The translations under genes were made by a program, and so were the position numbers. From Chryseobacterium viscerum (GTDB lineage Bacteria; Bacteroidota; Bacteroidia; Flavobacteriales; Weeksellaceae), in NCBI RefSeq assembly GCF_025949665.1, contig NZ_JAPDFT010000001.1, forward strand, positions 310,001 to 374,000: a DNA stretch of 64,000 nt, in the 5' to 3' direction. The number at the start of each line of letters is the position of its first letter. The first letter of the stretch is position 1. The notes under the pieces are model-generated. The model searched no databases and was not told the DNA's origin. It was given only the letters and a program-made list of their open reading frames with translations. Below, piece after piece: positions 26,571 to 35,667 of this stretch.

Positions 26571-28049
26571 TTATTCCTCAAACCTCTTCCTTATCTTCTC
26601 TACAGCGTTTTTCATGCTTAGATTAAAATGCTCCTTTTCCAGTCTTACCGGCGGTGCCTGTCTCACTTCGCAATCCGCAATGCTGCAGGATTCGCAGGTA
26701 ACTCCTACATTGATAGTTTTTAAAGAAGGAGATTTTATAAAACTTATTTTTTTGATTGTCTGTGAATTCAATAAAATACCAAGGCAGTAACTTCTGTTGC
26801 TTCCATCTGAAAAAGGATTTTTTTGTGAAGTGGAAATCACAAGATAGCTTATTCCCTGATCTTTATAATGGGATATTTGGGCATCGGTAAGGGTTTCATT
26901 TTCTTTCAAATGATCAAGATTTTTCACAGCAATCCATCTTCTGCAGTAATGTTCGTTGGTTGCATTGGCGTGAGGTGCCTGCTGGTGGTTCAGATGAAGT
27001 TCTTTTAAAATCTGAATTTTATCTGAATTTTTCTTTTTTACCAGACACAGATAAAACAAATCCTTAATTCCCATTTCAGCCGAAAGAATATTGGTCAGTC
27101 GGTAGTAAAATGTTTCGGGGGAACGGGTAAAACTGTTGATAAGATTTTCAAAATTTACAGCTTCCCATGTATTATGCTGGAAAAACTCTGATGTCTTCTC
27201 AATGACAGGTTCTTTTGAAATTAACAGGGCACCTGCAAAATAAGAAGCGTAAAAGTTATTCAGAATTTCTTCAAAACTTCCAAAATCAAGCCATGAATAC
27301 GTGTTGGGACGATTTTTTAATTCCAGTACATTGAAGCCGATTTCTTTAGCCAGAATGAATGTTTTCTGGTCTTTTTCCAGTTTTTGGTTCAACAGTAATA
27401 GTTTTCTCTCCGGAATATAAAGCGAACGAAGGTTGTCCAGAGTTCCATATTTTTCAAAATCTTCAGATTGAATGGTGTAGCTGAATTTTTCTGTAAGAAT
27501 TTTTTCCAGAATCTCAGACTTTAAATTTTTGCCGGGCTGGACATGATTTTCCAGAATAAACAAATTCACTTTTTCTTCAATTTCCGGAAAATAATTATCA
27601 TACAATTCCTGAAATGACCTTAATACTGCAAAATAAAATCTTTCCTTTCCAAGATTATAATTCTGAGAAATTTCTATCAATGCATTGATGAAAGCTGTTA
27701 CTTTTTTTGGAGCATCACTGATGATACTGATAAGGTTGTTTTTGTTGATTCCGAACAACTCCAATGGAACTTCTTTGAAAAAATCAGACTGCAGAATTTC
27801 ATTGAAAGGCGCCAGGCTTTTATCAAGTTTGGTAGAAACCAGATCATCAAAAGTGCAGCTTAGAGCTTCAGAAAGCTGAATAATCTTATCGTGTTTGGGA
27901 TATTTTTTTCCGTTTTCAATTTCGTTAAGGTAAGATTTTGATAATCCTGTCTTTACAGCAAGATCCTGCAGAGACCAGTTTTTCTTTTGTCTCTGTTGTT
28001 TCAGTTTTAGTCCGAAAACTGTTTTGATAAAGTCGCTTTCTGAATTCAT
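26571..28049 (-). CDS. XRE-family regulator of the ScfR/RamB type (glyoxylate bypass regulator candidate)
   Basis: The 492-residue protein has an N-terminal XRE helix-turn-helix (about 11-66, WSLQDLAVKTGLSKSYLNEIENG), an IrrE/ImmA-like middle region in which a zinc-protease motif is degenerate (AKEIGFNVLEL), and a C-terminal domain with Cys residues (GVTCESCSIADCEVR) typical of the short-chain fatty acyl-CoA regulator family. RamB, a family member, controls aceA and aceB in Corynebacterium. Here the gene is divergent from aceB-aceA, with two matching palindromes in the 126-bp spacer, so control of the glyoxylate shunt is a strong inference. Confidence 0.85.
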   Translation of the reverse strand: MNSESDFIKTVFGLKLKQQRQKKNWSLQDLAVKTGLSKSYLNEIENGKKYPKHDKIIQLSEALSCTFDDLVSTKLDKSLAPFNEILQSDFFKEVPLELFGINKNNLISIISDAPKKVTAFINALIEISQNYNLGKERFYFAVLRSFQELYDNYFPEIEEKVNLFILENHVQPGKNLKSEILEKILTEKFSYTIQSEDFEKYGTLDNLRSLYIPERKLLLLNQKLEKDQKTFILAKEIGFNVLELKNRPNTYSWLDFGSFEEILNNFYASYFAGALLISKEPVIEKTSEFFQHNTWEAVNFENLINSFTRSPETFYYRLTNILSAEMGIKDLFYLCLVKKKNSDKIQILKELHLNHQQAPHANATNEHYCRRWIAVKNLDHLKENETLTDAQISHYKDQGISYLVISTSQKNPFSDGSNRSYCLGILLNSQTIKKISFIKSPSLKTINVGVTCESCSIADCEVRQAPPVRLEKEHFNLSMKNAVEKIRKRFEE

Positions 28050-28070
28050 TACTCAAATATAAATAATTAG

Positions 28071-28086
28071 ATGCGATTATTCGCAT
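28071..28086. promoter_or_regulatory. operator 1, ATGCGA-TTAT-TCGCAT
   Basis: Perfect inverted repeat with 6-bp arms. Its inner 12 bp (GCGA, 4 bp, TCGC) match operator 2. It lies 22 bp upstream of the regulator start codon, so it could mediate autoregulation. Confidence 0.6.
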
Positions 28087-28106
28087 AATAATTTTTAAAT
28101 AAATTT

Positions 28107-28120
28107 AGCGAACGTTCGCT
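28107..28120. promoter_or_regulatory. operator 2, AGCGAACGTTCGCT
   Basis: A perfect 14-bp palindrome sharing the GCGA-N4-TCGC pattern with operator 1, centre to centre 35 bp. It lies about 20-33 bp upstream of the TATGTTTG box of aceB, over the -33 region, as expected for a repressor site. Confidence 0.7.
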
Positions 28121-28139
28121 ATTTGTGAATATTTTTATT

Positions 28140-28147
28140 TATGTTTG
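28140..28147 (+). promoter_or_regulatory. aceB promoter -7 box
   Basis: TATGTTTG matches TAnnTTTG. The leader to the preferred ATG at 28176 is about 22-25 nt. It also argues against an ATG-like start further upstream at 28125. Confidence 0.55.
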
Positions 28148-28175
28148 TAATATCAAATCACAAAATCAATATGTT

Positions 28176-29750
28176 ATGGAAACCAAGACTCAATTAGAAA
28201 TAAAAGCACAGAAGCAGTTTGAAGTAGTTTTTACACCGGATTTAGCAGATTTTCTGATTGCACTTCATCAGAATTTCAATCATAAAAGACTGGAACTTTT
28301 AAAAGAGAGAAAAAATACACAGCAAAATTTCGATCAGGGAAATCTTCCTGAATTTTTAAAAGAAACAGAAGGAATCCGAAATGGAAATTGGGTGTGTGCA
28401 CCTTTGCCGGAAGATTTGTCAGACAGAAGAGTAGAGATTACAGGACCAGTAGACCGCAAGATGATTATCAATGCCTTGAACTCCGGAGCTTCTACGTTTA
28501 TGGCAGATTTTGAAGACAGCAGCTCGCCGGTATGGGAAAACTGTATTCAGGGGCAGATTAATCTTTCTGATGCTATTAATCGTACTATTGATTTTGTAAA
28601 CGAAACAGGAAAAGCCTATACGCTAATTGAAAAGCCTGCAGTTTTGCAGGTTCGTCCCCGCGGACTTCATCTTCCGGAAAAGCATATTGAAATTAATGGT
28701 GAGAAAGCTTCCGGTTCATTGATTGATTTTGGAATGTATTTTTTCAGAAATGCCAAGTCGCTTTTAGAAAAGGAAAGCGGCCCTTATTTCTACCTTCCGA
28801 AACTGGAACACTATAAAGAAGCGCGCTGGTGGAATGAGGTTTTTGTCTTTGCGCAAAACTATCTGGGAATTCAGCAGGGAACAATTAAAGCTACAGTTTT
28901 AATAGAAACCATTACTGCATCATTTCAGATTGATGAAATTTTATTTGAATTAAAAGAGCACAGCGCAGGTCTGAACTGTGGCAGATGGGATTATATTTTT
29001 TCCTATATCAAAAAATTCAGAAACCTTCCGGAGTTTATTGTACCGGACAGAGATCAGGTGACTATGACTTCCCCTTTTATGAGTGCCTATTCCAAAAGAG
29101 TCATTGAAATATGTCACAAAAGAAATGTACATGCTATCGGCGGAATGGCAGCTCAGATTCCTGTAAAAGATAATGATGAAGCCAATAATATTGCTTTTGA
29201 AAAAGTAAGAAATGATAAAGAACGGGAAGTAAAAAATGGTCACGACGGAACCTGGGTAGCGCATCCTGCATTAGTTTCAGTGGCAAAAGAAATTTTTGAT
29301 CAGTATATGCCTTCCAGAAATCAGATCGATAAAAAATTTGAATACCACATTACAGAAAGTAATCTGCTGGAGATTCCCAAAGGTGATATTACCGAAAAAG
29401 GAGTCAGAAAAAATATCAATGTAGGAATTCTTTATCTTGAAAGCTGGCTGATGGGAACTGGTGCTGCTGCTATTTATAATCTTATGGAAGATGCAGCTAC
29501 TGCAGAGATATCAAGAACACAGATCTGGCAATGGCTGAAAAATGAAGCAGTGTTAAGTGATGACAGAACACTTACGCGCAATATGATTTTACAGTGGGAA
29601 AGCGAAGAAATGGACAATATTGAAAAGTATGTAGGAGAAGCCCGTTTCAAAAACGGAAAATTCAATCTTGCCAAAGAGCTTTTCAATGAACTGATCTTCT
29701 CTGAAAACTTTGAAGAATTTTTAACGCTTAAAGCATATCCTTTTATTTAG
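28176..29750 (+). CDS. aceB: malate synthase A
   Basis: Malate synthase condenses glyoxylate with acetyl-CoA to malate, the second step of the glyoxylate bypass. The protein of about 524 residues carries the isoform A signatures STFMADFEDSSSP (Mg-binding Asp), VRPRGLHLPEKH, the acetyl-CoA segment TVLIETITASFQIDEIL and GRWDYIFSYIKKF. The open frame extends to 28125, but that would place the promoter box within the coding region, so 28176 is chosen. It is followed by aceA after 119 bp and divides from its probable regulator on the left. Confidence 0.97.
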   Translation: METKTQLEIKAQKQFEVVFTPDLADFLIALHQNFNHKRLELLKERKNTQQNFDQGNLPEFLKETEGIRNGNWVCAPLPEDLSDRRVEITGPVDRKMIINALNSGASTFMADFEDSSSPVWENCIQGQINLSDAINRTIDFVNETGKAYTLIEKPAVLQVRPRGLHLPEKHIEINGEKASGSLIDFGMYFFRNAKSLLEKESGPYFYLPKLEHYKEARWWNEVFVFAQNYLGIQQGTIKATVLIETITASFQIDEILFELKEHSAGLNCGRWDYIFSYIKKFRNLPEFIVPDRDQVTMTSPFMSAYSKRVIEICHKRNVHAIGGMAAQIPVKDNDEANNIAFEKVRNDKEREVKNGHDGTWVAHPALVSVAKEIFDQYMPSRNQIDKKFEYHITESNLLEIPKGDITEKGVRKNINVGILYLESWLMGTGAAAIYNLMEDAATAEISRTQIWQWLKNEAVLSDDRTLTRNMILQWESEEMDNIEKYVGEARFKNGKFNLAKELFNELIFSENFEEFLTLKAYPFI

Positions 29751-29755
29751 GAAAA

Positions 29756-29829
29756 ATGTTGGTTGCTGGTTTATAGTTGCTGGTTAAAAACCAGATCATG
29801 AATTAACAATAGAACCAGCAACTAGCAAC
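29756..29829. repeat. heptad repeat with inverted partner between aceB and aceA
   Basis: Units ATGTTGG, TTGCTGG, TTTATAG and TTGCTGG occur at 7-bp steps from 29756. On the right, AACCAGC and AACTAGC (29813-29826) are the inverted word, also at a 7-bp step. The two sets can pair in a hairpin with a loop of about 30 nt in the aceB-aceA transcript. Confidence 0.75.
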
Positions 29830-29869
29830 AAAATTACTTTTAAATCTAATCAAACAAAATCCAAATATT

Positions 29870-31150
29870 ATGAAAACAAGACAAGAACAAATCCAGGCAA
29901 TAGAACAGGACTGGCTGACAAACCCACGTTGGAATGGCGTGAAAAGACCATATACTGCTGAGGAAGTTTTGAAACTCCGTGGTTCTTATACCATAGAATA
30001 TACGATTGCTACGGAAATGTCCAAAAAATTCTGGAATAAATTAAATAACCAGGATTATGTGGCAGGACTTGGAGCGCTTACAGGTAATCAGGCAGTACAG
30101 GAAGTAGATGCCGGACTGGAAGCTATTTATCTTTCAGGTTGGCAGGTGGCCGCAGATGCCAATTTATCAGGAGAAATGTATCCGGATCAGTCACTGTATC
30201 CTGCCAATTCAGTGCCTTCCGTGGTAAAAAAAATTAATAATGCCTTATTGAGAGCAGATCAGGTACAATCTGTGAGTGGAACCGGAGATAAAGAATATCT
30301 GGTACCTATCATTGCTGACGCAGAAGCCGGCTTTGGAGGTAACCTGAATGCTTTTGAACTGATGAAGCAGATGATTGAAGCAGGAGCAGCTGCCGTACAC
30401 TTTGAAGATCAGCTTTCATCCGCAAAAAAATGTGGACATTTAGGCGGGAAAGTATTGGTGCCAACGCAGGAGGCGGTCAACAAACTGATTGCTGCACGTC
30501 TGGCTGCCGATGTATTGGGAGTTCCGAGCCTTATTATTGCAAGAACAGATGCGGATGCTGCAGATTTGCTGACTTCTGATATTGATGACAGAGATAAAAA
30601 ATTCGTAACAGGAGAGAGAACTACTGAAGGATTTTATGTAGTAAGAAACGGAGTAGAACAGGGAATCGACAGAGGGTTGTCCTATGCACCATATGCAGAT
30701 CTGATCTGGATGGAAACCTCAAATCCTGATCTGGAGCAGGCAAGGAGATTTGCAGAAGGAATTCATGCGAAATTTCCTGGGAAAATGCTTGCTTATAATT
30801 GTTCCCCTTCATTCAACTGGGCAGCAAGACTGAGTGTAGAAGAAATGTCTACTTTCCGTGAAGAGCTGGCAAAAATGGGGTACAAATTCCAGTTTATTAC
30901 ATTAGCTGGTTTCCATGCCCTGAATACGGCAATGTTTGAATTGGCCTTAGCCTATAAAGAAAGAGGAATGGCTGGGTACTCAGAACTGCAGGAGCGTGAG
31001 TTTGCCTTGCAGCAGAAGGGATTCAGAGCGGTGAAGCATCAGTCTTTTGTAGGGACAGGGTATTTTGATGAAATACAGAATGTTGTTACAAACGGTTCTT
31101 CAGCCACTGTAGCGATGAAAGATTCTACAGAAACTGCACAATTCCATTAG
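29870..31150 (+). CDS. aceA: isocitrate lyase
   Basis: Isocitrate lyase splits isocitrate into succinate and glyoxylate, the first step of the glyoxylate bypass. The 426-residue protein shows the catalytic signature [10 protein letters not shown] (catalytic Cys in KKCGH, about 185-189), the metal-binding DAEAGFGG and the substrate segment NCSPSFNW. Length is that of the bacterial AceA type. It follows aceB on the same strand and is closed by a terminator, so the two form one operon that would be needed for growth on acetate or fatty acids. Confidence 0.98.
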   Translation: MKTRQEQIQAIEQDWLTNPRWNGVKRPYTAEEVLKLRGSYTIEYTIATEMSKKFWNKLNNQDYVAGLGALTGNQAVQEVDAGLEAIYLSGWQVAADANLSGEMYPDQSLYPANSVPSVVKKINNALLRADQVQSVSGTGDKEYLVPIIADAEAGFGGNLNAFELMKQMIEAGAAAVHFEDQLSSAKKCGHLGGKVLVPTQEAVNKLIAARLAADVLGVPSLIIARTDADAADLLTSDIDDRDKKFVTGERTTEGFYVVRNGVEQGIDRGLSYAPYADLIWMETSNPDLEQARRFAEGIHAKFPGKMLAYNCSPSFNWAARLSVEEMSTFREELAKMGYKFQFITLAGFHALNTAMFELALAYKERGMAGYSELQEREFALQQKGFRAVKHQSFVGTGYFDEIQNVVTNGSSATVAMKDSTETAQFH

Positions 31151-31177
31151 TCATTTTTTTCCATATTTTTTGATGTT

Positions 31178-31207
31178 AAACCTTCCTTATTAGGGAGGTT
31201 TTTCTTT
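31178..31207 (+). terminator. aceA intrinsic terminator
   Basis: AAACCTTCC pairs with GGGAGGTTT (one T-G pair), followed by T residues. Confidence 0.8.
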
Positions 31208-31273
31208 GTTTAAAACACTGTAAGCCTGTTTTTAGTTCGTTCAAATCATAGAGTAACAAAGGAGTAAATGTCA

Positions 31274-31306
31274 TTTGATAAGTAATTAAAATTTGAATTA
31301 TATTTG
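31274..31306 (+). promoter_or_regulatory. OmpH gene promoter
   Basis: TTTG at 31274-31277 and TATATTTG at 31299-31306, 21 bp apart, match the Bacteroidota consensus fully. Confidence 0.65.
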
Positions 31307-31330
31307 GGGACGAAAAAATATTATTAAAAA

Positions 31331-31903
31331 ATGAATTTAATTAAAGTACTTTTTATTACATTAGGATTAACACTTACTGCAAATGCTGCCAATGCTCAAC
31401 AGAAGATTGGAAGTGTAAATACAGAAGATATTTTTGCAAGTTTATCTGAAGTAAAAACTATAGGAACTACTATTGATAATCTGACTAAAACAAAGCAGAC
31501 TGAAATTGAAAAGCTGATCAATGATTATCAGACTAAACTGAAAGCGGCACAGGACAAAGAAAAAACTTTAAGTGAGGCTAATAAAGAAGCTGTAACTAAA
31601 GAACTGATTGCAGCACAAACAGAATTACAAGGTTTAGGTAAAAAAATAGAAGAAACAAGAGCGCAGGCTGCTAAAGATATTTCTGCTAAACAAAATGAAA
31701 TGCTTTCTCCACTACAAAAGAAAGTAAGAGATACTATCTTTGCTGTAGCTAAAGAAAAAAACCTGAACTATGTATTTGATACAGCAGCACAGGAATCTAA
31801 TAACCTGCTTTATACTGACGGAAGTGAGGATATTACTGCAATTGTAAAAAGTAAACTGGGAGCTACAGCAACTGCTGCTAAGCCTGCCGGGAAATCTAAA
31901 TAA
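31331..31903 (+). CDS. OmpH/Skp family periplasmic chaperone
   Basis: The 190-residue protein has a signal peptide cleaved after NAANAQ (about residue 23), the family start KIGSVNTEDIFASL, a long Lys/Glu-rich coiled coil (about 55-130) that forms the tentacles, and a C-terminal strand region (NYVFDTAAQESNNLLY). Skp-like proteins hold unfolded outer-membrane proteins in the periplasm. An Ala- and Lys-rich tail ends the protein. It is monocistronic with a good promoter and terminator. Flavobacteria often have several paralogues. Confidence 0.92.
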   Translation: MNLIKVLFITLGLTLTANAANAQQKIGSVNTEDIFASLSEVKTIGTTIDNLTKTKQTEIEKLINDYQTKLKAAQDKEKTLSEANKEAVTKELIAAQTELQGLGKKIEETRAQAAKDISAKQNEMLSPLQKKVRDTIFAVAKEKNLNYVFDTAAQESNNLLYTDGSEDITAIVKSKLGATATAAKPAGKSK

Positions 31904-31927
31904 TAATTTCAATATACTGAATATTGA

Positions 31928-31961
31928 GCGGAATCAGAGACATCTGATTCCGTTTTTTTTA
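31928..31961 (+). terminator. OmpH gene intrinsic terminator
   Basis: Perfect stem CGGAATCAGA/TCTGATTCCG with a 4-nt loop and eight T residues. Confidence 0.9.
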
Positions 31962-32018
31962 TTTTAGAAAATGGAAGTTCTGTTTTAAAATGATAAATTT
32001 GAGTAAACTTTCAGGAGC

Positions 32019-32405
32019 ATGAATTTAATGTACGAAAAACAGATAAAGGTAACCGAAGAACATATTGATCAGAACAACCATGTAAATAATGTACAATATG
32101 TGCATTGGGTAGAAGAAGTGGCAGGAGAACACTGGGACCTTCTGAAACATCAGACCGAATATGTAAATGATGTCTGGATGCTTCTGGACCACCATATTCA
32201 ATATAAAAAACAGGTTTATCTGAATGATATAATCACAGTAAGAACCTATCCTATAACTCCTGAAGGGGCCAAACAACCAAGAAAAGTCGAATTTTATTGT
32301 AATGATGAACTTGTGGTAGATTCAAGTACACTCTGGATTCTCTTCGATCCGGAAACCAAGAAGATCAAACGTCTGGGAATTGACTGGCTCGAGAAATTTT
32401 TTTAG
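32019..32405 (+). CDS. hot-dog fold acyl-CoA/acyl-ACP thioesterase
   Basis: The 128-residue protein is a single hot-dog domain of the 4HBT/FatA type. The motif HIDQNNHVNNVQYVHW near residue 15-30 holds the conserved Asn/His pair of the active site, followed by the central helix VEEVAGEHW and the YKKQVYLNDII strand. It would release fatty acids from CoA or ACP in the cytosol. Start: two Met are present (32019 and 32028, MNLMYEKQ); either may be used. A terminator follows. Confidence 0.85.
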   Translation: MNLMYEKQIKVTEEHIDQNNHVNNVQYVHWVEEVAGEHWDLLKHQTEYVNDVWMLLDHHIQYKKQVYLNDIITVRTYPITPEGAKQPRKVEFYCNDELVVDSSTLWILFDPETKKIKRLGIDWLEKFF

Positions 32406-32420
32406 ACAGATAAAATAATT

Positions 32421-32458
32421 AAAATCAAAGTATGGAATAGAACTTTGATTTTTTATTT
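32421..32458 (+). terminator. thioesterase gene intrinsic terminator
   Basis: AAAATCAAAG/CTTTGATTTT arms around a 12-nt loop, followed by T residues. Confidence 0.8.
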
Positions 32459-32492
32459 TTAACCTACAATATTCAATAAAAAACTACATAAC

Positions 32493-33659
32493 ATGAAATT
32501 CTTTTATTCGTTGGCTTTACTATTGTTGGGCATAGCAGCTCATAGTCAGGAAAATCCTTACCTGTTCTCTGATGATATTAAAAAGAAGGTGGAAGATCCT
32601 GCTCAAAGTCAATCCTGGAGAAGTCAGATGGGGGCAACATATTATTCCATAAGCGGGCAATATAAACCAGCACTGGAAAGTTGGGACCAGACTTTCGGAA
32701 GAGAGAAAAAGCTAACCGCTGCGGATAGTCTGAAATTCACAAAATTAATTCCGGTTAATGCAAAAGAGTATATTCTGAAAAAAGCAGCCGATGAGAAAAT
32801 CATTATCATTAATGAAGCACATCACAATGCCAGCCACAGAACATTTGCATCTTCCTTACTTCAGGGTTTATATGACAGAGGTTACAGATACTTGGGAGTT
32901 GAAACACTCGAAGGAGACTCTTTAAATACCATAAAATTTGCTACGCTCAACAGCGGATATTATTCTCAGGAACCGGAATTCGGAAACTTTATTTACAATG
33001 CTCTGAAAATTGGATTTAAGCTTTTTCCCTACGAAGCAGAAGGAAACAATAAAGAAAGAGAAATTGGAGAAGCCAAAAATATCTCCGATTTTATGCAGCA
33101 AAACAAAGAGGGGAAATATCTGATTTATTGTGGATATCAGCATGCTTATGAAGGAATCCATAAATCCTGGGAAAAAACAATGGCTGGACGACTTTCAGAC
33201 TTAACAGGTATTAATCCGTTTACCATTGACCAGACTCAGTTTTCAGAGAAAAGTTCCCAGAAGTATAATGAACCACTTTTGAGATTGGTAAACAATACTG
33301 TTCCGGTTGTTTTGAAAGATGATAACGAAATGATCTATAACGGCGAAGATAAAGAACTGTATACAGATATTAAAGTCATTCATCCCGTTACAAAATATAT
33401 CAAAGGCAGACCAGGCTGGATGCTGAAGGAAAACCGGAAGTTTTATAAAATTCCGGCATCTAAAATTTCAACATATCCGGTTATGGTTTTGGCTTACCGG
33501 AAAGGTGAATTTGAGCAAAAAGGAATTCCTGCCAATATCATTGAAATCAATACCTCTAAAGACAATCGTTTTTTAATCCTAAATAAAGGAAATTATGATA
33601 TTGTTATTAAAGATAAAGAGTACAAAGTCATTAATAGATTTGAGAAAAGGATAAAATAA
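32493..33659 (+). CDS. secreted EreA/ChaN-like fold protein
   Basis: The 388-residue protein has a signal peptide (cleaved near AAHSQ). The central part has a pattern of the erythromycin esterase/ChaN/TIKI superfamily: IIINEAHHNASHRTF with an Asn-Glu-x-His pair, GYRYLGVETLEGD, and YLIYCGYQHAYEG with a second His. These His and Glu residues would form the active site of that fold. The substrate is unknown and I would not call it a resistance gene. The last 110 residues form an extra beta-rich region of unknown role. Confidence 0.55.
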   Translation: MKFFYSLALLLLGIAAHSQENPYLFSDDIKKKVEDPAQSQSWRSQMGATYYSISGQYKPALESWDQTFGREKKLTAADSLKFTKLIPVNAKEYILKKAADEKIIIINEAHHNASHRTFASSLLQGLYDRGYRYLGVETLEGDSLNTIKFATLNSGYYSQEPEFGNFIYNALKIGFKLFPYEAEGNNKEREIGEAKNISDFMQQNKEGKYLIYCGYQHAYEGIHKSWEKTMAGRLSDLTGINPFTIDQTQFSEKSSQKYNEPLLRLVNNTVPVVLKDDNEMIYNGEDKELYTDIKVIHPVTKYIKGRPGWMLKENRKFYKIPASKISTYPVMVLAYRKGEFEQKGIPANIIEINTSKDNRFLILNKGNYDIVIKDKEYKVINRFEKRIK

Positions 33660-33691
33660 AATACAACTAATAGGTTGAATAAAATGAGGCA

Positions 33692-34078
33692 ATGAAAAAT
33701 AAGTTGAGAAAAATCATCATTAATAATATTGAGTATGTGTATTCTGTAACAAATCAATTCCATTCTGAAACGGAAACCAATACTCTGACTGTGAAAGTTT
33801 TTTTAAGAGGGCAAAAACAAACACCTTTAATCATCAAATTTGTTACTGCCGATGATTATATGATGGGACAGCCTTTAAAATCAGGGGTTAAGCTGGTAAA
33901 TAAATTTACAAGCTCGGAAAATGAGGTCAATCTTAATGAACCCAAATACATCAAACAGTTGATTGTATTGGGATTAAAAAAAGGATGGTCAGGTTTCAAT
34001 TCAATAGATATACAAAACGGACTTGATTATTTGAATGAGCTAGGTTTTGAAACAGGTAAATTAGTTCCCGGAAAATAA
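33692..34078 (+). CDS. conserved hypothetical protein
   Basis: The 128-residue cytosolic protein is not recognised. It has alternating beta strands in the first 60 residues (KIIINNIEYVYSV, NTLTVKVFLRG, TPLIIKFVT) and helices at the C-terminus (YIKQLIVLGLKKGW, IQNGLDYLNELGF). It lies 32 bp after the EreA/ChaN-like gene on the same strand and 74 bp before the serine hydrolase, so it may be part of one transcript. Confidence 0.65.
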   Translation: MKNKLRKIIINNIEYVYSVTNQFHSETETNTLTVKVFLRGQKQTPLIIKFVTADDYMMGQPLKSGVKLVNKFTSSENEVNLNEPKYIKQLIVLGLKKGWSGFNSIDIQNGLDYLNELGFETGKLVPGK

Positions 34079-34152
34079 CTGATTTTTTCTTCTATGTAAT
34101 ATAATAAGACCCACAATTGTTTTTAATAGAGACATATCAAACAAACATTACC

Positions 34153-35595
34153 ATGAAACCATCCGTTTTAACGATACTTTTTTTAAGCTTTTTCTTCACA
34201 GGTTATAGTCAGACTGCAGAACAGTCAAAAGCAATTGATAGCTATCTAAAAAAGGTTATTCAAATCAATGAGATACCAGGGATGGCCGTAGGAATCGTTA
34301 AGAATAATAAAGTAACTTTCCAGAAATACTATGGAACGGAAACTTTAGAGAGTGATAAAAAAGTAGATGGCAATTCCATGTTCAGGATCTATTCTACTAC
34401 GAAACTGATGTCAAATATTGGGTTCTTTCAGCTTGTAGAGCAGGGAAAAGTATCTTTAGAAGATAAGATATCAAAATATATTGATAATGTGCCGGCAGAG
34501 TGGCAAAATGTTCGGGTGAAAAATCTTTTATCTCATTCCTCAGGATTACCAGACTGGATCCGTTTCAGTGATATTGCAACAGATGCTTCCAATGCCGAGG
34601 TGATTGCGCGGTTATCAAAAGAAAAAATGGAATTTGAAACCGGAAGTGATTATAGGTACAATCAAACAAACTACATGCTGATTGCGATGATCATTGAAAA
34701 AATAACAGAAGAGAAATTTGAAGATTATATCCTGAAGAATCAGTTTTCGGATTCTAAAAATCAGATGGTATTTTCATCCAATTCTATTGAAAAAATTCCC
34801 AACAGAATTGTAAAATATATCTATAATAAAGATACACATCAATACGATAAATCTACATTTGTGGAAGGAAGAAGAGCGCATTCAGCCAATGGCCTGGCCA
34901 TTACATTGCCTGCTTTTTTACAGTGGAGCATTCATTTGAGTAAGAATGATTTTCTAAAACCTGCTACACAAGAATTGATGTGGAAACCGTTTGAATATAA
35001 AAATAAAGATATCAGCTTCACTAATGGCTGGGATATGGATACCTTTAATAATATTAGATCTTATAATTTTTCAGGTGGAAATGTAAGTGCTTACAGGATT
35101 TTCCCGGATAATAATATGGCTATTGTAGTGATGTACAACGGATATAAAGAATTTGCGGTGATGTATCAGATGATCAATCAAATTGCTGGTATTATGAATA
35201 AGCATATGCTGAATCCTTACACCTTGGCAGAAGAATATACAAAGTCTGAACCTTTTGTTCATCCTGATCTTAAAAAAGAAATATATGGCTACCGGACAGA
35301 GAAGGACAATATTATTTTTTCTTACCAGTTTCCAGACAAACAAAACATAGAACATATCAAAAGTGTTTCAGTTACAGGCTCATTTAATGATTGGAATCCT
35401 GATAATCAGGTATATCGTATGAATTTGAAAAAGAACAATACTTTTGAGCTGGTATTGCCGAAATCTCAGTTTGAAAAAGGAAAAAACCATCAATTCAAAT
35501 TTGTTATGAATAAAAACGGCTGGCTTTCTGTACCTTACAACGCTATCAATGTTGATGGCTCACAGGATAATAATTTAACCTTTAAGATTGACTAA
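34153..35595 (+). CDS. serine hydrolase (beta-lactamase/AmpC fold) with C-terminal CBM48-like domain
   Basis: The protein of about 480 residues has a signal peptide (from the ATG at 34153, MKPSVLT, cleaved near GYSQ), a class C beta-lactamase/DD-peptidase fold with the SxxK motif in IYSTTKLM and a Tyr-Asn motif region (YRYNQTNYM), and a C-terminal domain with SVTGSFNDWNP, the hallmark of glycogen-binding AMPK/CBM48 modules. The fusion is seen in some Bacteroidota proteins. It would act in the periplasm or outside the cell; whether it cuts peptides, esters or sugars cannot be told. An upstream in-frame start at 34117 lacks a good signal peptide and is rejected. Confidence 0.85.
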   Translation: MKPSVLTILFLSFFFTGYSQTAEQSKAIDSYLKKVIQINEIPGMAVGIVKNNKVTFQKYYGTETLESDKKVDGNSMFRIYSTTKLMSNIGFFQLVEQGKVSLEDKISKYIDNVPAEWQNVRVKNLLSHSSGLPDWIRFSDIATDASNAEVIARLSKEKMEFETGSDYRYNQTNYMLIAMIIEKITEEKFEDYILKNQFSDSKNQMVFSSNSIEKIPNRIVKYIYNKDTHQYDKSTFVEGRRAHSANGLAITLPAFLQWSIHLSKNDFLKPATQELMWKPFEYKNKDISFTNGWDMDTFNNIRSYNFSGGNVSAYRIFPDNNMAIVVMYNGYKEFAVMYQMINQIAGIMNKHMLNPYTLAEEYTKSEPFVHPDLKKEIYGYRTEKDNIIFSYQFPDKQNIEHIKSVSVTGSFNDWNPDNQVYRMNLKKNNTFELVLPKSQFEKGKNHQFKFVMNKNGWLSVPYNAINVDGSQDNNLTFKID

Positions 35596-35655
35596 AAGTA
35601 TATATTAATATCACTGTAATAGAAACAGTCTTTTCTGTGTTAAGCGGTTTTATCA

Positions 35656-35663
35656 TATCTTTG
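35656..35663 (+). promoter_or_regulatory. queD promoter -7 box, leaderless layout
   Basis: TATCTTTG ends only 4 bp before the ATG at 35668. With the usual 5-7 nt to the start site, the transcript would begin at or within a few bases of the start codon, so translation may be leaderless. Confidence 0.5.
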
Positions 35664-35667
35664 CAGT

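Noticed and set aside
28125-28175. upstream start for malate synthase
   Set aside because: The promoter box TATGTTTG (28140-28147) would then be inside the coding region; ATG at 28176 gives the usual N-terminus.
32493-33659. macrolide resistance gene (erythromycin esterase)
   Set aside because: Only the fold pattern (NEAHH, ETLEGD, GYQHAYEG) is shared, and a signal peptide is present; no evidence for macrolide as substrate.
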